From NCBI GenBank assembly GCA_963989385.1, contig OZ022509.1, positions 54,293,431 to 54,357,430 of the forward strand: a stretch of 64,000 nucleotides of DNA. Direction: 5' to 3'. A program made the position numbers and the translations under genes. The stretch comes from Ctena decussata (Eukaryota; Mollusca; Bivalvia; Lucinida; Lucinidae). Of the stretch, positions 21,185-32,754 are shown one piece after another. The notes under the pieces are model-generated. The model saw only the letters and a program-made list of their open reading frames with translations. It made no database searches and had not been told where the DNA came from. How positions within the stretch are numbered: position 1 is the stretch's first letter; each line of letters begins with the position of its first letter.

Positions 21185-23648
21185 TTTCATAGTTGTAGGG
21201 AATCTCCTTTATAGATATTTGGCCTTAGCAACAGCATAGCAACCACTTAAGTGGCTTTATGAATATGGCCCCTGAATGATCTCCATTGGAGGAGTACTTA
21301 TTTGTCACTTTTATTACGTAAAAGGATAAATAGGTAAAATGTAAAGCTGAATATCTGTTACTAGTAAGGGTCCAGTTCTTAAAAAACAAATGGTATCTTT
21401 AATTAACTAGATGTGAATTTTCAAATGTATTACGCATAGAAACACTGCCAGTTTTGCCAAAAAAATGTGAGAAGCTTTTGCACTGCTTCTCTCATTTTTT
21501 TCAGCAAAAAATATTAGCACTTGATTTTATATGTACTAGAAGATTTTACCTAATCATGACTAATGGCTTGTTAAGCTAATGATGCTTTGATCAACCGGGC
21601 CCAGGTACTTTATAACAGTTTTGGATATTACGATCTTATATGAGTACAGCAAAACCTTTCAAACATTAGTTCTTGCAGACACCAAGTGGATAATTACGTA
21701 ATGACCAAAAGATTTCAAAGAAAAAAATGAGACTTGAAAAGAAAAAAATCCTGAAACTGGAATTACCAACAGTTATATCTTACATCTTACCTTTGTCTGT
21801 AGTAACCACCTTGTTTTATGATTCCAGTGTCCAGGCTACTTCAAAAAAGTGATCTTACAGTCAGAGAATTACTACAAGGTATGTAGAGATTATAACATTA
21901 AAATCTGTCTCTAAGACCTGAGATCTACAAACTTTCATACCATGCCAATTATTGGTTATCCCCTTGGGGATAACCATATTAAGATAGGAATTCGTACTCG
22001 ATTGTACGCCGTTTGCTTTTGCTTTGCTTTCGCCGTTTCCAACAGGCCCCACTATCTCCCGGTACTTCTATACATTTGGCACACCCAGCTACAGGGTTCT
22101 CGCCAGCATCGCTAATGCATGATCTTTATAGCTTATATCTTAAAACCCTTTATGTCATCTTATACAAACAGTTACCTGAAAGTTCAGTTAGCACTTTACA
22201 GTGCAGATCAAGTTCTTCTTGATTAACGCTAAATGCAGGTTCCACTATTTACCGGTACTTGCTCCCATAGTTTGGCGCACCCAGCTGCAGGGTCCCTTCC
22301 AGTATTGCTAAGACGCGAGCTTTAAATCTTATCCTGAAGACTTCATCTCGCCTAATACAAGAATTTCACCTAATACAAGCACTTACCAGAGAGTACAGTC
22401 CACTTACGAAGAGCCATTACTAATCAGTACAGGTCACCTAACAAAAGGTAGTAGCACTGAAGCTCACCTGTTACAAGCAATCATTAGACAAAAAGAAAAA
22501 AAAACTGTCAAACTCACCACTTACCGACAGGTTCAACAAATCCAAGAATACAATAAAAACAACTTGTATTGCTGCCATTTTTCTGCTTAACCACTTGCAT
22601 CCTATAGATTCATTTGCTAAGGGATAACCACTCAAGCTTTTTCAAAAGCTAAACTTGTGATCATTACATTCTGTGTTTCATGCCATATAGTCATCTGGTC
22701 ATGAGGTTCATGCATGCTGTTCCAAAGATTGTGCAGACTGATACAGCATATGTTGTCAAATAGAAAAATGTCTTTTGGAACAGCGAAGATTCAGGTCAGC
22801 CTGTACATCCACACAGGGCAGCCGTTTCTTGTGACATTTTAAGGAAACTAGTTAAGGAACTTTATAGCAAAAAAAAACAAAAAAAACCAACATAAAGCAT
22901 AAAAACAACAACACAAAACAAAAAAACAAACTCTGATCTGACCCCAAGGCTATCAAATATTTTTTCATGCTCAACCATATCAAATAAGCCCTATCCGGTT
23001 CGCAGAGATGTTCATTGTTTTCAGTGCTTGTATTTCACATCCTTTCTCTTTTTGGAGTGCATGAAACAAGTTTGCTTTAGTATTTTATTTATTCAACATC
23101 AAAGTTTGAGCACAATCTGAGGTGAGCATGAAAAAACTTTTATAACCTTGGGGCCAGAGGTTATCTGAATCTGGATGAAAATAATGTACCTGCAATAAGG
23201 TGCCTTAAATTGCAGCACAGATTATGGACTGCTTGAGGCCTATTTGATACCCCGAATTACGGAATATTACATTCCCTGTTCCATAAATGCCATAAACGTT
23301 CTCTCACTTATAAGATGCCACCTATTTTTTTCTATAAAAAGGGGACCAAAGTCAATGAAAATCGTTGGCTGCAGACCACCAACATTTGTTATTTTGTCTA
23401 GATTTTTTTCTCAAGAATTATCAAATGCAAGAGTAAGACTTGTACATTACATTGCACATTGGTACATTTGTGAGAAGGAAATACAGAATGCTTTGTTTTT
23501 GTGAAACTCTCCAGATGCCAAATTTTATGAAAATAAAGTCTGCATGTTTTCAGAAAAGGGAACATCTTTTGTGAATTCTTGTTGGTTTCTCTCGATTACT
23601 ATTTTATGATTAGAAGGTCTAAATTTCAGTATTTTTATATCATTGTAG
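21185..23648. other. Non-coding stretch with a tandem pair
   Basis: 21185-21275 is the right half of the interrupted palindrome. About 22030-22230 and 22235-22440 are diverged direct repeats sharing GGCRCACCCAGCTRCAGGGT and TACTTGCTCC-like phrases. Short A-rich microsatellites lie near 22870. No zinc-finger remnant was found, so this is the largest exon-free gap in the array (with 17-21 kb it spans 6.9 kb). Confidence 0.5.
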
Positions 23649-23881
23649 ACAGTGTAAATCCTGCCCAAATACACAAGAGGGAGATAAATTTCCGAGTCTA
23701 CAATTGTTCCTACTGCGACAAGAAGTTCGACCGACAAGATCATGTGATCAGGCATGAACGAAGTCACACTGGCGAGAGACCTTTTCTGTGTTCAACATGT
23801 GGGAAAGGATTTAAACGAAAAGACGCTTTAAAAAGTCACCTGATCACTCACATGGACAAGAATTTCTTCAAATTGTCTTAG
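23649..23881 (+). CDS. Alternative terminal exon 8: two C2H2 fingers
   Basis: The acceptor is ATCATTGTAG at 23648 (a TAG rather than CAG acceptor). The ac split codon and 76 codons end in TAG. A 20-residue lead with basic residues precedes finger 1 (CSYC...HERSH), HTGERPF and finger 2 (CSTC...HLITH). A seven-residue tail (KNFFKLS) extends past the last His. Finger 1 helix (DRQDHVIRH) is unlike its neighbours; finger 2 (KRKDALKSH) is a relative of exons 5 and 7. A weaker pyrimidine tract suggests lower or regulated use, which is inference. Confidence 0.87.
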
Positions 23882-23911
23882 TAATGGTTTTAATAAAAAG
23901 TGCTAAAAAGT

Positions 23912-23946
23912 TGAACTGATCACTCACATGAATAAGAAGTTGTTCA
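23912..23946 (+). pseudogene. Short duplicated relic of exon 8 end
   Basis: Repeats the exon 8 phrase CTGATCACTCACATG and the following AAGAA..TTCTTCA-like bases just 30 bp past the stop, with changes. Too short to code. Confidence 0.7.
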
Positions 23947-24112
23947 CATGTGTTGATTCAATGTTGATTAAACGTGGTGTGCCTGACAGGATAGGTTATG
24001 ATGTTCTGGCATTGTTAGTGGCATAAACTTTTGTCACGTTTTCTGGCAAGACACAGCTCTCCATGCAATTCTGGTTTATTTGATTTTTTTTTTTTTTTTT
24101 TTTTTTGATGAG

Positions 24113-24187
24113 GGGTTAACCTTTTGCAATCAGAACGGCCAAAACTCCATAGAGTTTTGGCCGTTCTGAGTGCAAAAAGGTTAACCC
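24113..24187. repeat. Perfect short palindrome
   Basis: GGGTTAACCTTTTGCA and TGCAAAAAGGTTAACCC bracket AACGGCCAAAACTC / GAGTTTTGGCCGTT. A poly-T run precedes it. Confidence 0.85.
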
Positions 24188-24639
24188 ATTTTAGAATGGA
24201 AATCCATTTTGGGGACATATGCAAATATTGCAGTCCCAGTTCAGATGCTGCAGCATGTGGCATCTGATCAGGGTCGACACTGTTTGCTCAAGGAATTCCT
24301 GTGCTAAATACAATAAAAATGAAAACATTCACCAGAAACCCCTAAAACTAGAAATGGACTCATCCAAAGGATAAGAATGGACAAGTCCACCAGTCAAAAA
24401 AGGGTTAAAGCTCTGAAATAATAACTGCAGTGGATACATGTATTTGTCAAAATCATGATCATTTCTGATACAGGCTGTTGATTATTTCTTATCATTTTAC
24501 CACTTCCCCCTATATCAGCCCAGAATGACTGAAATAATGTTGAAAGTATGGTAAACCTAAAGTACGGGATTTAAAATTGCATTTTGTGCTTTATGCGGTA
24601 TACTTGGAAGGTTGAAGACTGTTGATTAGTGTTTATCAT

Positions 24640-25095
24640 GCATACGCCATAAAATCTTCGTTGCATGATAAATAGAAAACCATGATAGTGTATTTTGATA
24701 TCAGGTTTATCAGGCTCGACCAGGAACACTTCGGACTGGCTCGGCAAGCCTCGCCGTTCCTACGCTGTTTCTGGTCTCCCCTGATAAACTTGATATCAAA
24801 AGACACTAACATGGTATTCTCTTTTTATCAGTATGTAACTGACACTTCTATATTAAGGGGCCAGGTGTATGGGACATCTACATGTATTTCGACCATTTTA
24901 CAAAGAGGAAAACTTACATGACTTCCTGCTTGCCTACTTGGAGAACATTATAAGTATCTATCATGCGGATAGGAAAGTCAGTCACGAGGGTCTCTGTTGG
25001 GCATCACGAGGCTTGCTGAGTGATGCAGAACAGTGATCCTGAGTGAGGATTTTTCTATCCGCACCTCACACCCATGATAGATACTTTTTCTTGCA
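24640..25095. repeat. Two palindromic elements with GC-rich cores
   Basis: About 24640-24815 has arms TGATATCAGGTTTATCAG / CTGATAAACTTGATATCA. About 24945-25090 has arms AGTATCTATCATGCGGATAG / CTATCCGC...CATGATAGATACT. Both carry CTCGGCAAGCCTCG-like or CACGAGGCTTGC cores and look like members of one MITE type. Confidence 0.75.
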
Positions 25096-25731
25096 CACCA
25101 TGTTTTGTTTTAACTTCAGAACTTGTTAAAATGCGTAATTCTAGTGCTTGAGAGGTTTCAATGTGATTTTGAAAGACAGCACCGCTTTCAACGACCGCCA
25201 TTCGTCTCTTTACGTCAACGACTGGCGTGCATAAACTGACGTCATTTTTACCGTCTTTGTGACGTCATCATCTAAAATGCCAACGTCACTTGACGACGCA
25301 GGTACGTGAGCTCAGATACAACCAATGCATTGACAACTCATGATTTTTTTCCAGTCCTGGGTCAGAACACCAGGGTAAGGTAAGATTTTCTATCCCAGGT
25401 GAAAAGAATGACATTTTCTATCTGGTGTGCAAGAATATATAGTCTACTCTTAAAGGCAAGATTTTGCTCTTAGGGGATCAAATTCTTTTGTAGGAAGGGA
25501 GGCAGAAATGGAAATGGAAATCTCCTGAATGTTTAGACAGTCACCTTTAGAGAAAGGATTAAGCATCAGAGGAACAAATTCTTTAATTTCTGCTAGAGTC
25601 GCCACTACAAGAGAAATGAGGCATAAACCTCCTGACATAGAGAGCACTATTTTTTAGATGTTTTCATGTACCTAAACCTCAGTAATCAAACTGGTTTATT
25701 TTTCATGTCTAACATCTGTTCCATTTTGCAG

Positions 25732-25928
25732 GTGAGAAAAACCTCAAAAAAGCAAAGATGAAGTTTGAGTGTGATGTTTGTAATAGGGGGTGTGCTGGAC
25801 CAGCTGACCTTGCTAGACACATTAAAACACATACTGGAGAGAAGCCATATGTTTGTGTTACCTGTGGGAGGAGATTTGCTTCTGCATCAGGCATGAAATA
25901 CCACCAGATAAGGCATTTCAGCACCTGA
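25732..25928 (+). CDS. Alternative terminal exon 9: two C2H2 fingers
   Basis: The acceptor is CCATTTTGCAG at 25731. The gt split codon and 64 codons end in TGA. After a ten-residue lysine-rich lead, finger 1 (CDVC...HIKTH) has Cys where the core Phe normally sits (CNRGCAG), HTGEKPY links it, and finger 2 is CVTC...HQIRH. The first methionine is ten residues in, leaving under 60 residues from an ATG, so length-filtered gene calls would miss it. It is the shortest C2H2 end in the array. Three decayed copies of its finger 2 follow within 1.5 kb. Confidence 0.87.
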
Positions 25929-25937
25929 GTCTACAGC

Positions 25938-26035
25938 ACTTCAGAAACTGACTGTACAGGTTTCAGCAACTGACTGTACAGTTTTTATCAACAGACTGTA
26001 CAGTTTTCAGCAACTGGCTGTACAGATTTTGCTAG
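25938..26035 (+). repeat. Four short repeats CAACTGACTGTACAG
   Basis: Variants of TTCAGCAACTGACTGTACAG repeat about every 20-25 bp directly after exon 9. Scattered later copies (26395, 26890, 26925) accompany the exon 9 relics. Confidence 0.8.
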
Positions 26036-26058
26036 CCACACTAAACATATAAAAATTA

Positions 26059-26298
26059 TGATCTGTGACATTACAAAACCAACAAAGTGGCATGTGTGCA
26101 CAGTGAATACTCAGATCAGCCTGGGCATCTGCCCAGTCTGATCAGAGTCTTCGCTTTCAGCAAGGAGGTTGCTTAGACCCTTTGCTACCTGTAAAGTGCA
26201 CATCGAAGACTCTGATCAGACTGGGCAGATGCCGAGGCTGATCAGAGTCTTTGCATGGTGCACATGCCACTTTGTTAGTTTTGTCGTGTTGCGGCTCT
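26059..26298. repeat. Family B MITE
   Basis: Ends TGATCTGTGACATTAC and TTGTCGTGTTGCGGCTC with internal ATCAGCCTGGGCATCTGCCC. It sits between exon 9 and its first relic. Confidence 0.8.
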
Positions 26299-26304
26299 AT
26301 TATT

Positions 26305-26395
26305 ATGCTGATGTTACCTGTGGGAGATATTTGCTTCTGTGTCGGGTGAGAAATACCACCATATATAGCACATATCAGTAGCTGAGTCTACAGAA
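26305..26395 (+). pseudogene. Relic of exon 9 finger 2
   Basis: Matches GTTACCTGTGGGAG, TTTGCTTCTG and GAAATACCACCA of exon 9, followed by the same CTGAGTCTACAG flank. It carries small deletions and base changes and no acceptor. Confidence 0.85.
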
Positions 26396-26635
26396 CTTTA
26401 CCAACTTACTGTACAGATCACAGCAAGGTTGGGCAGAAAATACCGATGGTGGAAATTCCCAGCAGTAATTACCAGTAGCAGTAAATACTACAGACTTTGC
26501 CAAAGTGGGAAATACTGGGAAATAGGAAATTTTTCAGCTATTGTAGCTAAAGTATTCTATCATTTTTCTATAAATTTAAGTTGATAGAGATATTTCTTAT
26601 CACTTTGATAGGATTATGATTTGCTTAATTGTAAG

Positions 26636-26935
26636 GCATGATGTTGCATGAAATATCACCAGATAACACTGCAAGAAGATTTGCTACTATCACCAGTTTT
26701 TTCAACAACAAATGGACATTCTACATCACATACTGGAGAGAAAGTATACAGTAGTTTACTCACTGCACACACTAAAACTCATAAAGAGACAAACCATACA
26801 GTACAAATGGAGATAAAGAATGCATTTGTGTCCTGCATTGCTGAAGATTTGTATTTTTGTCTGGCAGTAAATATCGCCAGATAACACACCTCGGCAACTA
26901 ACTATACAGATACAGATTTCAACAACTGACTCTAC
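26636..26935 (+). pseudogene. Scrambled relics of exon 9
   Basis: Pieces resembling GCATGAAATACCACCAGATAA, the HTGEK linker (CATACTGGAGAGAAAG at about 26729), ACTAAAACTCATAAAGA and again AAATATCGCCAGATAACAC. At least two decayed finger copies appear fused. A 78-codon frame across them keeps no full finger. Confidence 0.75.
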
Positions 26936-26949
26936 ACATTTAAGCATAG

Positions 26950-27145
26950 ATGGATGGATGACTTGCGATTTTACGTCCTTTTCAACAGTATTTCAGTCAT
27001 ATCAGGATGATGGGATGGTGATAATGAAAGGGTGTGTGCAGTGGAACCCCGTTTATGGTAGGAAAGAATCTCACCTCAAGAGGGGCTCAAACCCAGTCCG
27101 CTAGATCTGTAGGCCAGCGCTTAACCCACTGAGCTACCGGGGCTC
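26950..27145 (-). repeat. tRNA-derived SINE, minus strand
   Basis: Read on the minus strand it starts GAGCCCCGGTAGCTCAGTGG (A-box), has a B-box-like GGGTTTGAGCCCC, then the same body as at 19.0 kb (GACTGAAATACTGTTGAAAAG). This is the best preserved of the three copies. Confidence 0.85.
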
Positions 27146-27214
27146 TAAGCAACTGAGAGTATAGACCATGCTAGTCACACTAAAACATACCAAAAAATAA
27201 ATAAATTAATAAAT

Positions 27215-27275
27215 AAAGAAAAAAGGCATATGCATTTGTGTCACATGTGGGAGATAATTTTGAATGAAATATTTT
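27215..27275 (+). pseudogene. Third relic of exon 9 finger 2
   Basis: CATATGCATTTGTGTCACATGTGGGAG parallels the exon codons for PYVCVTCGR, then loses homology after GAAATATT. Confidence 0.7.
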
Positions 27276-27316
27276 GAGGAAAGAACTGTACATGTATTGG
27301 TACGGCACAGATAATA

Positions 27317-28306
27317 TAAGCCACAACTCGATAAAACTAACAAAGTGGCATATGCCAGTGAAGACTCCAATCAGCCTGGGGAGCTCTGATCAGAGTCTTT
27401 GCTGTGTACTTACTAAGTAGCTAAGGGCCTAAATTAGCTCCATGCAGACAGCAAAGACTTTGATCAGACTGGGCGGATGCCCCTTTCTTGGTTTTGTCGG
27501 ATCGCGGCTCATGTATAGAAGTTGAGCTTATGATGGGATCTCATTTGTTTTCATATTGTTCATGAACTACAAGTCAACATGGTGGATTATTCAGAGCTCC
27601 AGATATGAAGGGGTATTGAGGATAATTTGGAGATATCTTTTCTTATTTCTGAACAAAAACATATGTTGTGACCCCTCATTAAAACCTTCTCACTTGACAA
27701 GACATTCCAAATGAGGGATCACAACATACATTTTTATGGAGAAATATAGATAATTATCCCTAAAGTAAATTATCCCTGTTACCCCTTTTAATTTAGAGCA
27801 CTGAGCATTTTAGCAACTAACTATACAAATATATATTGGAATTTATATAAAATGTTGTTTGTGTTGAGGCCATGTGTGAACTGTGACCATGTTACGTGCC
27901 ACGTTTCTGCAAGTTATCATACATGACACAGAAAAAGAAAACAGTCCCTTACTGCATAATCTTACATGACATGTAAGATTATGCAGTAAGGGACTATTTT
28001 CAACTTCTGTATTAATGGGATATATTTCTGTTCTGCTTGTAAACCTGTAATTACAGAGAAGACAAAATTGAGCCACGCCACGACAAAACAAACAAAGTGG
28101 TTGTGGTCCCAGCACAGACTCAGGTCAGCCTGGGCATTCGCCCAGTCTGATCAGAGTCTTCGCTGTCCGCAAAGAGGTAGCTTAGACCCTTAGCTACCCT
28201 TTAAGGGCTTAGCAAAATGTCTAATCAGACTGGGCAGATGTCCCGGCTGATCTGAGTCTGCGCTGGGTGCACAACCACTTTGTTGGTTTTCTTGTGTCGA
28301 GGCTCA
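27317..28306. repeat. Family B MITEs and a perfect palindrome
   Basis: Family B copies lie at 27317-27512 and 28069-28306. A palindrome at 27943-27999 (GTCCCTTACTGCATAATCTT and its exact mirror) and one around 27660-27745 (TTGTGACCCCTCATT / AATGAGGGATCACAA) lie between. No coding sequence. Confidence 0.8.
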
Positions 28307-28890
28307 AATCTTATTTAGCTCTGTTTTGTGGACCTGCATTGTCTTCCTGTAGCTGCTATCAGAATATGACAAGAAATCTGTATTCAAACAATTTGTATTT
28401 CTATTTCATTTATAACTGGATATACTCCCTCGCCATTTCACCATTTACAAATAAAATCTTTCTTCTAAATTTCGTTATATTTTATTTATGCATATCTAAA
28501 TCCTGGTTGAAAGCTCATAAGAATGTTTTGGTTTAAGACATGAGGAGTTCAAATGGTAAATGCAGATTAAAAAAAAATCATGAGCCAGTAATTTAACCAA
28601 TAGTACCGGTAGTTCTTGGTATCATGTGGTGATATTCATGTAATTTTTTCATTCAAGCATGCAATTGTTATGTCAATTTTATTTCGACCAGTCGAGTGTT
28701 GTCCACAATTCTTCCTGTCTTGTTATATTTTTTGTTTTGAATAAGTTTTACCACCATACTATGCCCTTAACCCATGACTAATAGTCAATTTGGACTATAT
28801 AAAAGCTGTCAGGTAAATATTTCTTAAAAATACATTTTTTTTTTCATAGTTTAGCAAGGGAGTTAACCTTAAATTTTACTTTAATTTCAG
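28307..28890. other. Non-coding spacer
   Basis: AT-rich with nothing recognisable until the T-rich run (28838-28847) and the TTAATTTCAG acceptor of exon 10. Confidence 0.5.
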
Positions 28891-29120
28891 GTGAGACAGA
28901 AATGAGGGAAATAGAAATGAGGGGAATACCCATATGGAGAACACGGGTTAAAAGGAACAGAACTTGTGGATTCTGTGGAAAACAGTTTATCGCCCCTTCC
29001 CACCTTGTGAGACACGAGAGAATCCACACTGGTGAAAAACCTTTTATCTGCGATTTTTGTGGTAGACTATTCAGTGACAGTTCTACCCTACGGAAACATA
29101 GACAAAGACATCTTCGCTGA
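28891..29120 (+). CDS. Alternative terminal exon 10: two C2H2 fingers
   Basis: The acceptor is TTTAATTTCAG at 28890. The gt split codon and 75 codons end in TGA. A 25-residue lead, rich in Arg and Glu (EMREIEMRG, RTRVKRNR), precedes finger 1 (CGFC...HERIH), HTGEKPF and finger 2 (CDFC...HRQRH). The peptide stops two residues after the last His. The Arg-rich lead could add backbone contacts or a nuclear signal, which is inference. The region just after the stop is an expanded array of decayed finger tails. Confidence 0.9.
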
Positions 29121-29880
29121 GACTTGTGTAGTAAAGGATTCAGTGATAGGATAGACTAGGGTTCGAGGTGATTAAACTTGAGAATAATTTCAAACTCAAA
29201 ATAAAGCACACTATAATAATTTCAAACTCAAAATAAAGCACACTGATTGGCTGTCTCCGAGCATGTGCTCGGAAGCAGCCAATCAGTAAGCTTTATTTTG
29301 AGTTTGAGAATGTACTCAAGTTTTAATAACGTCTGGGCTAGACTGGACTAGACAATTCTGTCCCAAGGAGACTTAGGTAGAAACAATTTTGCTGAGATCT
29401 CTGATTATAGAATAACTTGGAGCCTCAAGAGATGCCTATTGTAGATTCATAGACAAAGACTTCTTCACTGAGACTTGTGTAGTAAAGGATTAAGTGATAG
29501 GATAGACTAGACTAGACTAGACAATTCTGACCCATGGAGACATAGAAACATGTTTGCTGAGATCTCTGATTACAGAATGACTTGGTGCCTTAAGAGGTGC
29601 CTCTTATAGATTCATTAAGGATTCAGTGATAGGATAGACTAAATAATTCTGTCCCATGGAGACATAGGTAGAAACACATTTTGCTGAGATCTCTGATTAC
29701 AGAATGACTTGTTGCCTCAAGAGGTACCTGTTATAGATTCGTCAAGGATTCTGTGATAGGATAGACTAGACTAGACTAGACAATTCTGTGCTGAGACATA
29801 GGTAGAGACACTTTTGCTGAGATCTCTGATTACAGAATGACATGGCACCTGAAGAGGTGCCTGTTATATTATAGACTCAG
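29121..29880 (+). pseudogene. Tandem decayed copies of exon 10 tail
   Basis: Four to five units of about 115-135 bp repeat GTAAAGGATTCAGTGATAGG (recalling codons of a KGFSD finger segment), GAGACATAGGTAGA, TTTGCTGAGATCTCTGATTA and AGAGGTGCCTGTTATA. The first overlaps the exon's own AAACATAGACAAAGACATC ending. All frames are broken. A palindrome with CAAACTCAAAATAAAGC arms (29174-29325) interrupts the first unit. Confidence 0.75.
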
Positions 29881-30239
29881 TCCCCAGATTCTCTCGGGGA
29901 AGCTTGTTATAAGAAACTGGAAAATGAACAAACAAAATGATTTATTGTTAGACCAATTGTAATACAGCAACAGATTGCACACAACATGGAAATGGATTTT
30001 TTGACTCAAAGCATTTTAGGTATTGCCACGAACAGTGCAGACCCAGATCAAAATGCTCCTAAAGGAGCCAAATGGAAAATTAATTATTTTTAGGTGTCCC
30101 AATATATACGCACATTACGGTATTTTGGACACATTCCTGCATTGTGTAAAACCAAACTGGTCCAGTTCTAGGAGAATGATTGTAATTATTTTAGTAGTCC
30201 TAATTTTCAGACTTTTTACAGTGTCCCAATTAAAACCTT

Positions 30240-30462
30240 TAACCCATTGCATTCTGGGTATTTTTGTCATCTGCTGAAATTGTTGTCTGCATCAAAAATC
30301 AAGAATATTTTGACAATATTGGTCTAACTCTTGTAGAAATGATGTCTAGGCAGTAAACAGTTTGGATCTCAGATCAGGCCACACATTTGTGTGGCCTGAT
30401 CTGAATCCAAACTGTTTGCCCAGATACCCCTAAAGGGGTACCCCGAATGGAATGGGTTAAGA
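30240..30462. repeat. MITE with TTAACCCATT ends, family H
   Basis: Terminal TTTAACCCATTGCATTC is mirrored by GAATGGAATGGGTTAA. The core CAGTTTGGATCTCAGATCAG is inverted at the right arm. Its sister at 45540-45757 is about 90 percent alike by eye and ends just before exon 16. Confidence 0.85.
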
Positions 30463-30599
30463 GCTGACTAATAAAATTCTGAACATATCCAAATGTTGTC
30501 AGTAAATATGTTCATCTTCAGTGTGTTGATTGTGAATTTTAGCAGTATGCATCTATAGAAGCAATGGAAAAGCTTTTTGTTTCATTCTGCAACAAAGCT

Positions 30600-30830
30600 C
30601 TCTTAAGATGGGTTTACATGGCAACACATGTTGCATGACACACATGTCATGCAACATGTATTGTCATGCAATACATGTTGATGTGTAAACACCCCTTAAA
30701 ATGTTTGTTGCATGACACAAGTCTGTTGCATGCAACATGCCTCATTGTCTAAATATGACTTAAATGGTTGCATTATGTATGTCTTGCAACTGTGTTGTCG
30801 TGTAACCCGCCTTTACAGAGTGATTGTTTT
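30600..30830. repeat. GTTGCATGACA-rich repeat
   Basis: Multiple overlapping copies of TGTTGCATGACA / TGTCATGCAACA in both orientations. Probably an inverted-repeat element with internal amplification. Confidence 0.6.
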
Positions 30831-31254
30831 TACCGTAATGGACCTTTTTAGCAGCCTGTGCGCTTAATTTTTTCAAACTGGCAGCAAATACTTGTACTGA
30901 ATTTTCTTTCTCATAAGCACATATTTCAACGAATGAATGTATATTAAAGGAACCAAATTTAAAGGTTAAGCATAGGAGAAAAAGTTATTAATGGTCACTG
31001 AAGGATAGAGAAACTTTACAAGTGAAAAATGAAAGATTCCATGGCATTTTTCAGCTCTTGTAAACTAGTAAACAAAAGGATAAACCAGTAAAAATATATG
31101 CGCTTATAGTCAAATGCCTCTTAAATTAACATGATGTGTGCTTACAGGGGCATGTGCGCGAATTAGGTTGATTATGGTAATTGACATCACTTGCAGTTAC
31201 CCAGATTTGTGATTGCCTTTGAAACTTATGTTCTTGCGGTTAACATCAGTCTAA

Positions 31255-32402
31255 AGGCCCTGTCACACTACAACGTTTCAGACAACGTATGCCAACGTAT
31301 GAAAAATTTATCCAATACGCTGCCATACGCTGGAGATAAATTAAAACATCAAACAGCAGCCGGTTTTGGAACGCACACATAGCGTACTGAAACGTATAAA
31401 TAAATTATTCACAACTTATCCCTAGCGTATACATAACTTATACAAGCGTATAACAGCGTGTTCCCAGAGTATCTGTAGCGTTCATGTCTTATGCCGAACG
31501 CATGCACAACGTTACTCTAACTTACACCGACCTTATGTATAGCTGGTTGGAGCGTGCTTCGACAATCAGATGTAAAGTGACGGCTCTCTACAACACTTTT
31601 TATTGTAGTGGACGTTGATCGATGGACATGCCTAAAGAACGAAAATTAGAGAACTTTGCAGGTAGTAGCTGACCACCTGAACCTACCGTCGTCCCAATCA
31701 TCACTCGACTGCCGTGCCTATGATGGTAGCCAACCTCCCTCTCGCGCAGACTCCAATGCCTCTTTAGTGGTATCCGTGGCAGCATCTGCAGCAGCTGTGG
31801 TGGCATCTGAAGTATTAACCCCCTCTCAAGCCCCAAAACGACAAGCAGAAGCGGTCCAAGAAGATTCCTTATTTAAAAGTGATGAATTGCTGATCTGTAT
31901 CCAATATATATAGCTGAAGCCCAGGTTGCTGGCGGATATGTTACCTAAATACGCTCAGTGCGTTAGTGATACATTGAATAAGTTCTTAGGTCGTCAGGCA
32001 TAGGTTGGATACGTTCTGGATAGGTTCGGTATACGTTACAGGTAAGTTACCTATAAGTTAGAAATAAGTTACGCGTACGCTCCACAATGGACCTGCTGGC
32101 TGCCGACGTATGTCAACGTATGATTAACTTACAAGTTACGTGCATGAACGTATGCATAACTTACCTGTTGCGTACACCAAACTTATGACTAACTTATAAA
32201 CAGTACGTCGGCGTACGCTGAAAATTTTTATGCATGCACAAAATTTTGGGCTGCATTCGACGTATAACAACTTATACCAACGTATTTGGGCGTACTCGTA
32301 ACTTGTTCATAACGTACCCCTAACTTATTCAACGTACACCAGTGTGTTTACTAAATTTCTCATACATCGGCATACGCTGATGCTTTACGTCACTGTGTGA
32401 CA
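31255..32402. mobile_element. Non-autonomous DNA element built of AACGTATG / AACTTAT motifs
   Basis: Ends GGCCCTGTCACACTA and AGTGTGACAGCC-like (right end GTCACTGTGTGACAGCC) are inverted. Both arms are saturated with variants of CAACGTATG and TAACTTATA. The middle (about 31560-31920) is a different, GC-richer segment with an 85-codon open frame, possibly captured DNA; I cannot name it. Confidence 0.7.
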
Positions 32403-32634
32403 GCCACATAACATGCAGCATGATAGCATCAATGACATACTTTGAACGTCTGTATAATTGGAACGGAAAAAGATTCCAACTTTATATTTATTCTGTTAAT
32501 CAGACATGAATTACAGTGGAGCTTAACATATTTATTTATTATAAAGCTGTGATACATAAAAGCGCGAAATGGACACAGTGACACAGTGACATTACTTCTG
32601 GATCAACCCTTGTATGTAAGCCAGTCAGTTATAG

Positions 32635-32723
32635 AATGGGTTTTTCTCTTCCAAAACAATCCCAAAAATCTAGATCAAGATTTTTGGGATTGTTATGGAA
32701 GAGAAAAATCCTCGTCTTATAAT
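32635..32723. repeat. Family C palindrome next to exon 11 acceptor
   Basis: TTCCAAAACAATCCCAAAAA / TTTTTGGGATTGTTATGGAA with a GATCAAGATC-like turn. It ends 32 bases before the exon 11 start, so a hairpin here would lie over the branch-point region. Confidence 0.85.
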
Positions 32724-32754
32724 TGAAGAAATGTGGTACTGTTTTTCGTTACAG

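Noticed and set aside
28902..29120. Stand-alone two-finger micro-genes starting at internal ATGs
   Set aside because: Every exon is open back to a good acceptor in the same phase, and several have no early ATG, so independent short genes are less likely than alternative ends.
31656..31913. 85-codon Ser/Ala-rich frame
   Set aside because: Inside an inverted-repeat element; possible captured fragment but no family recognised, so not called as a gene.
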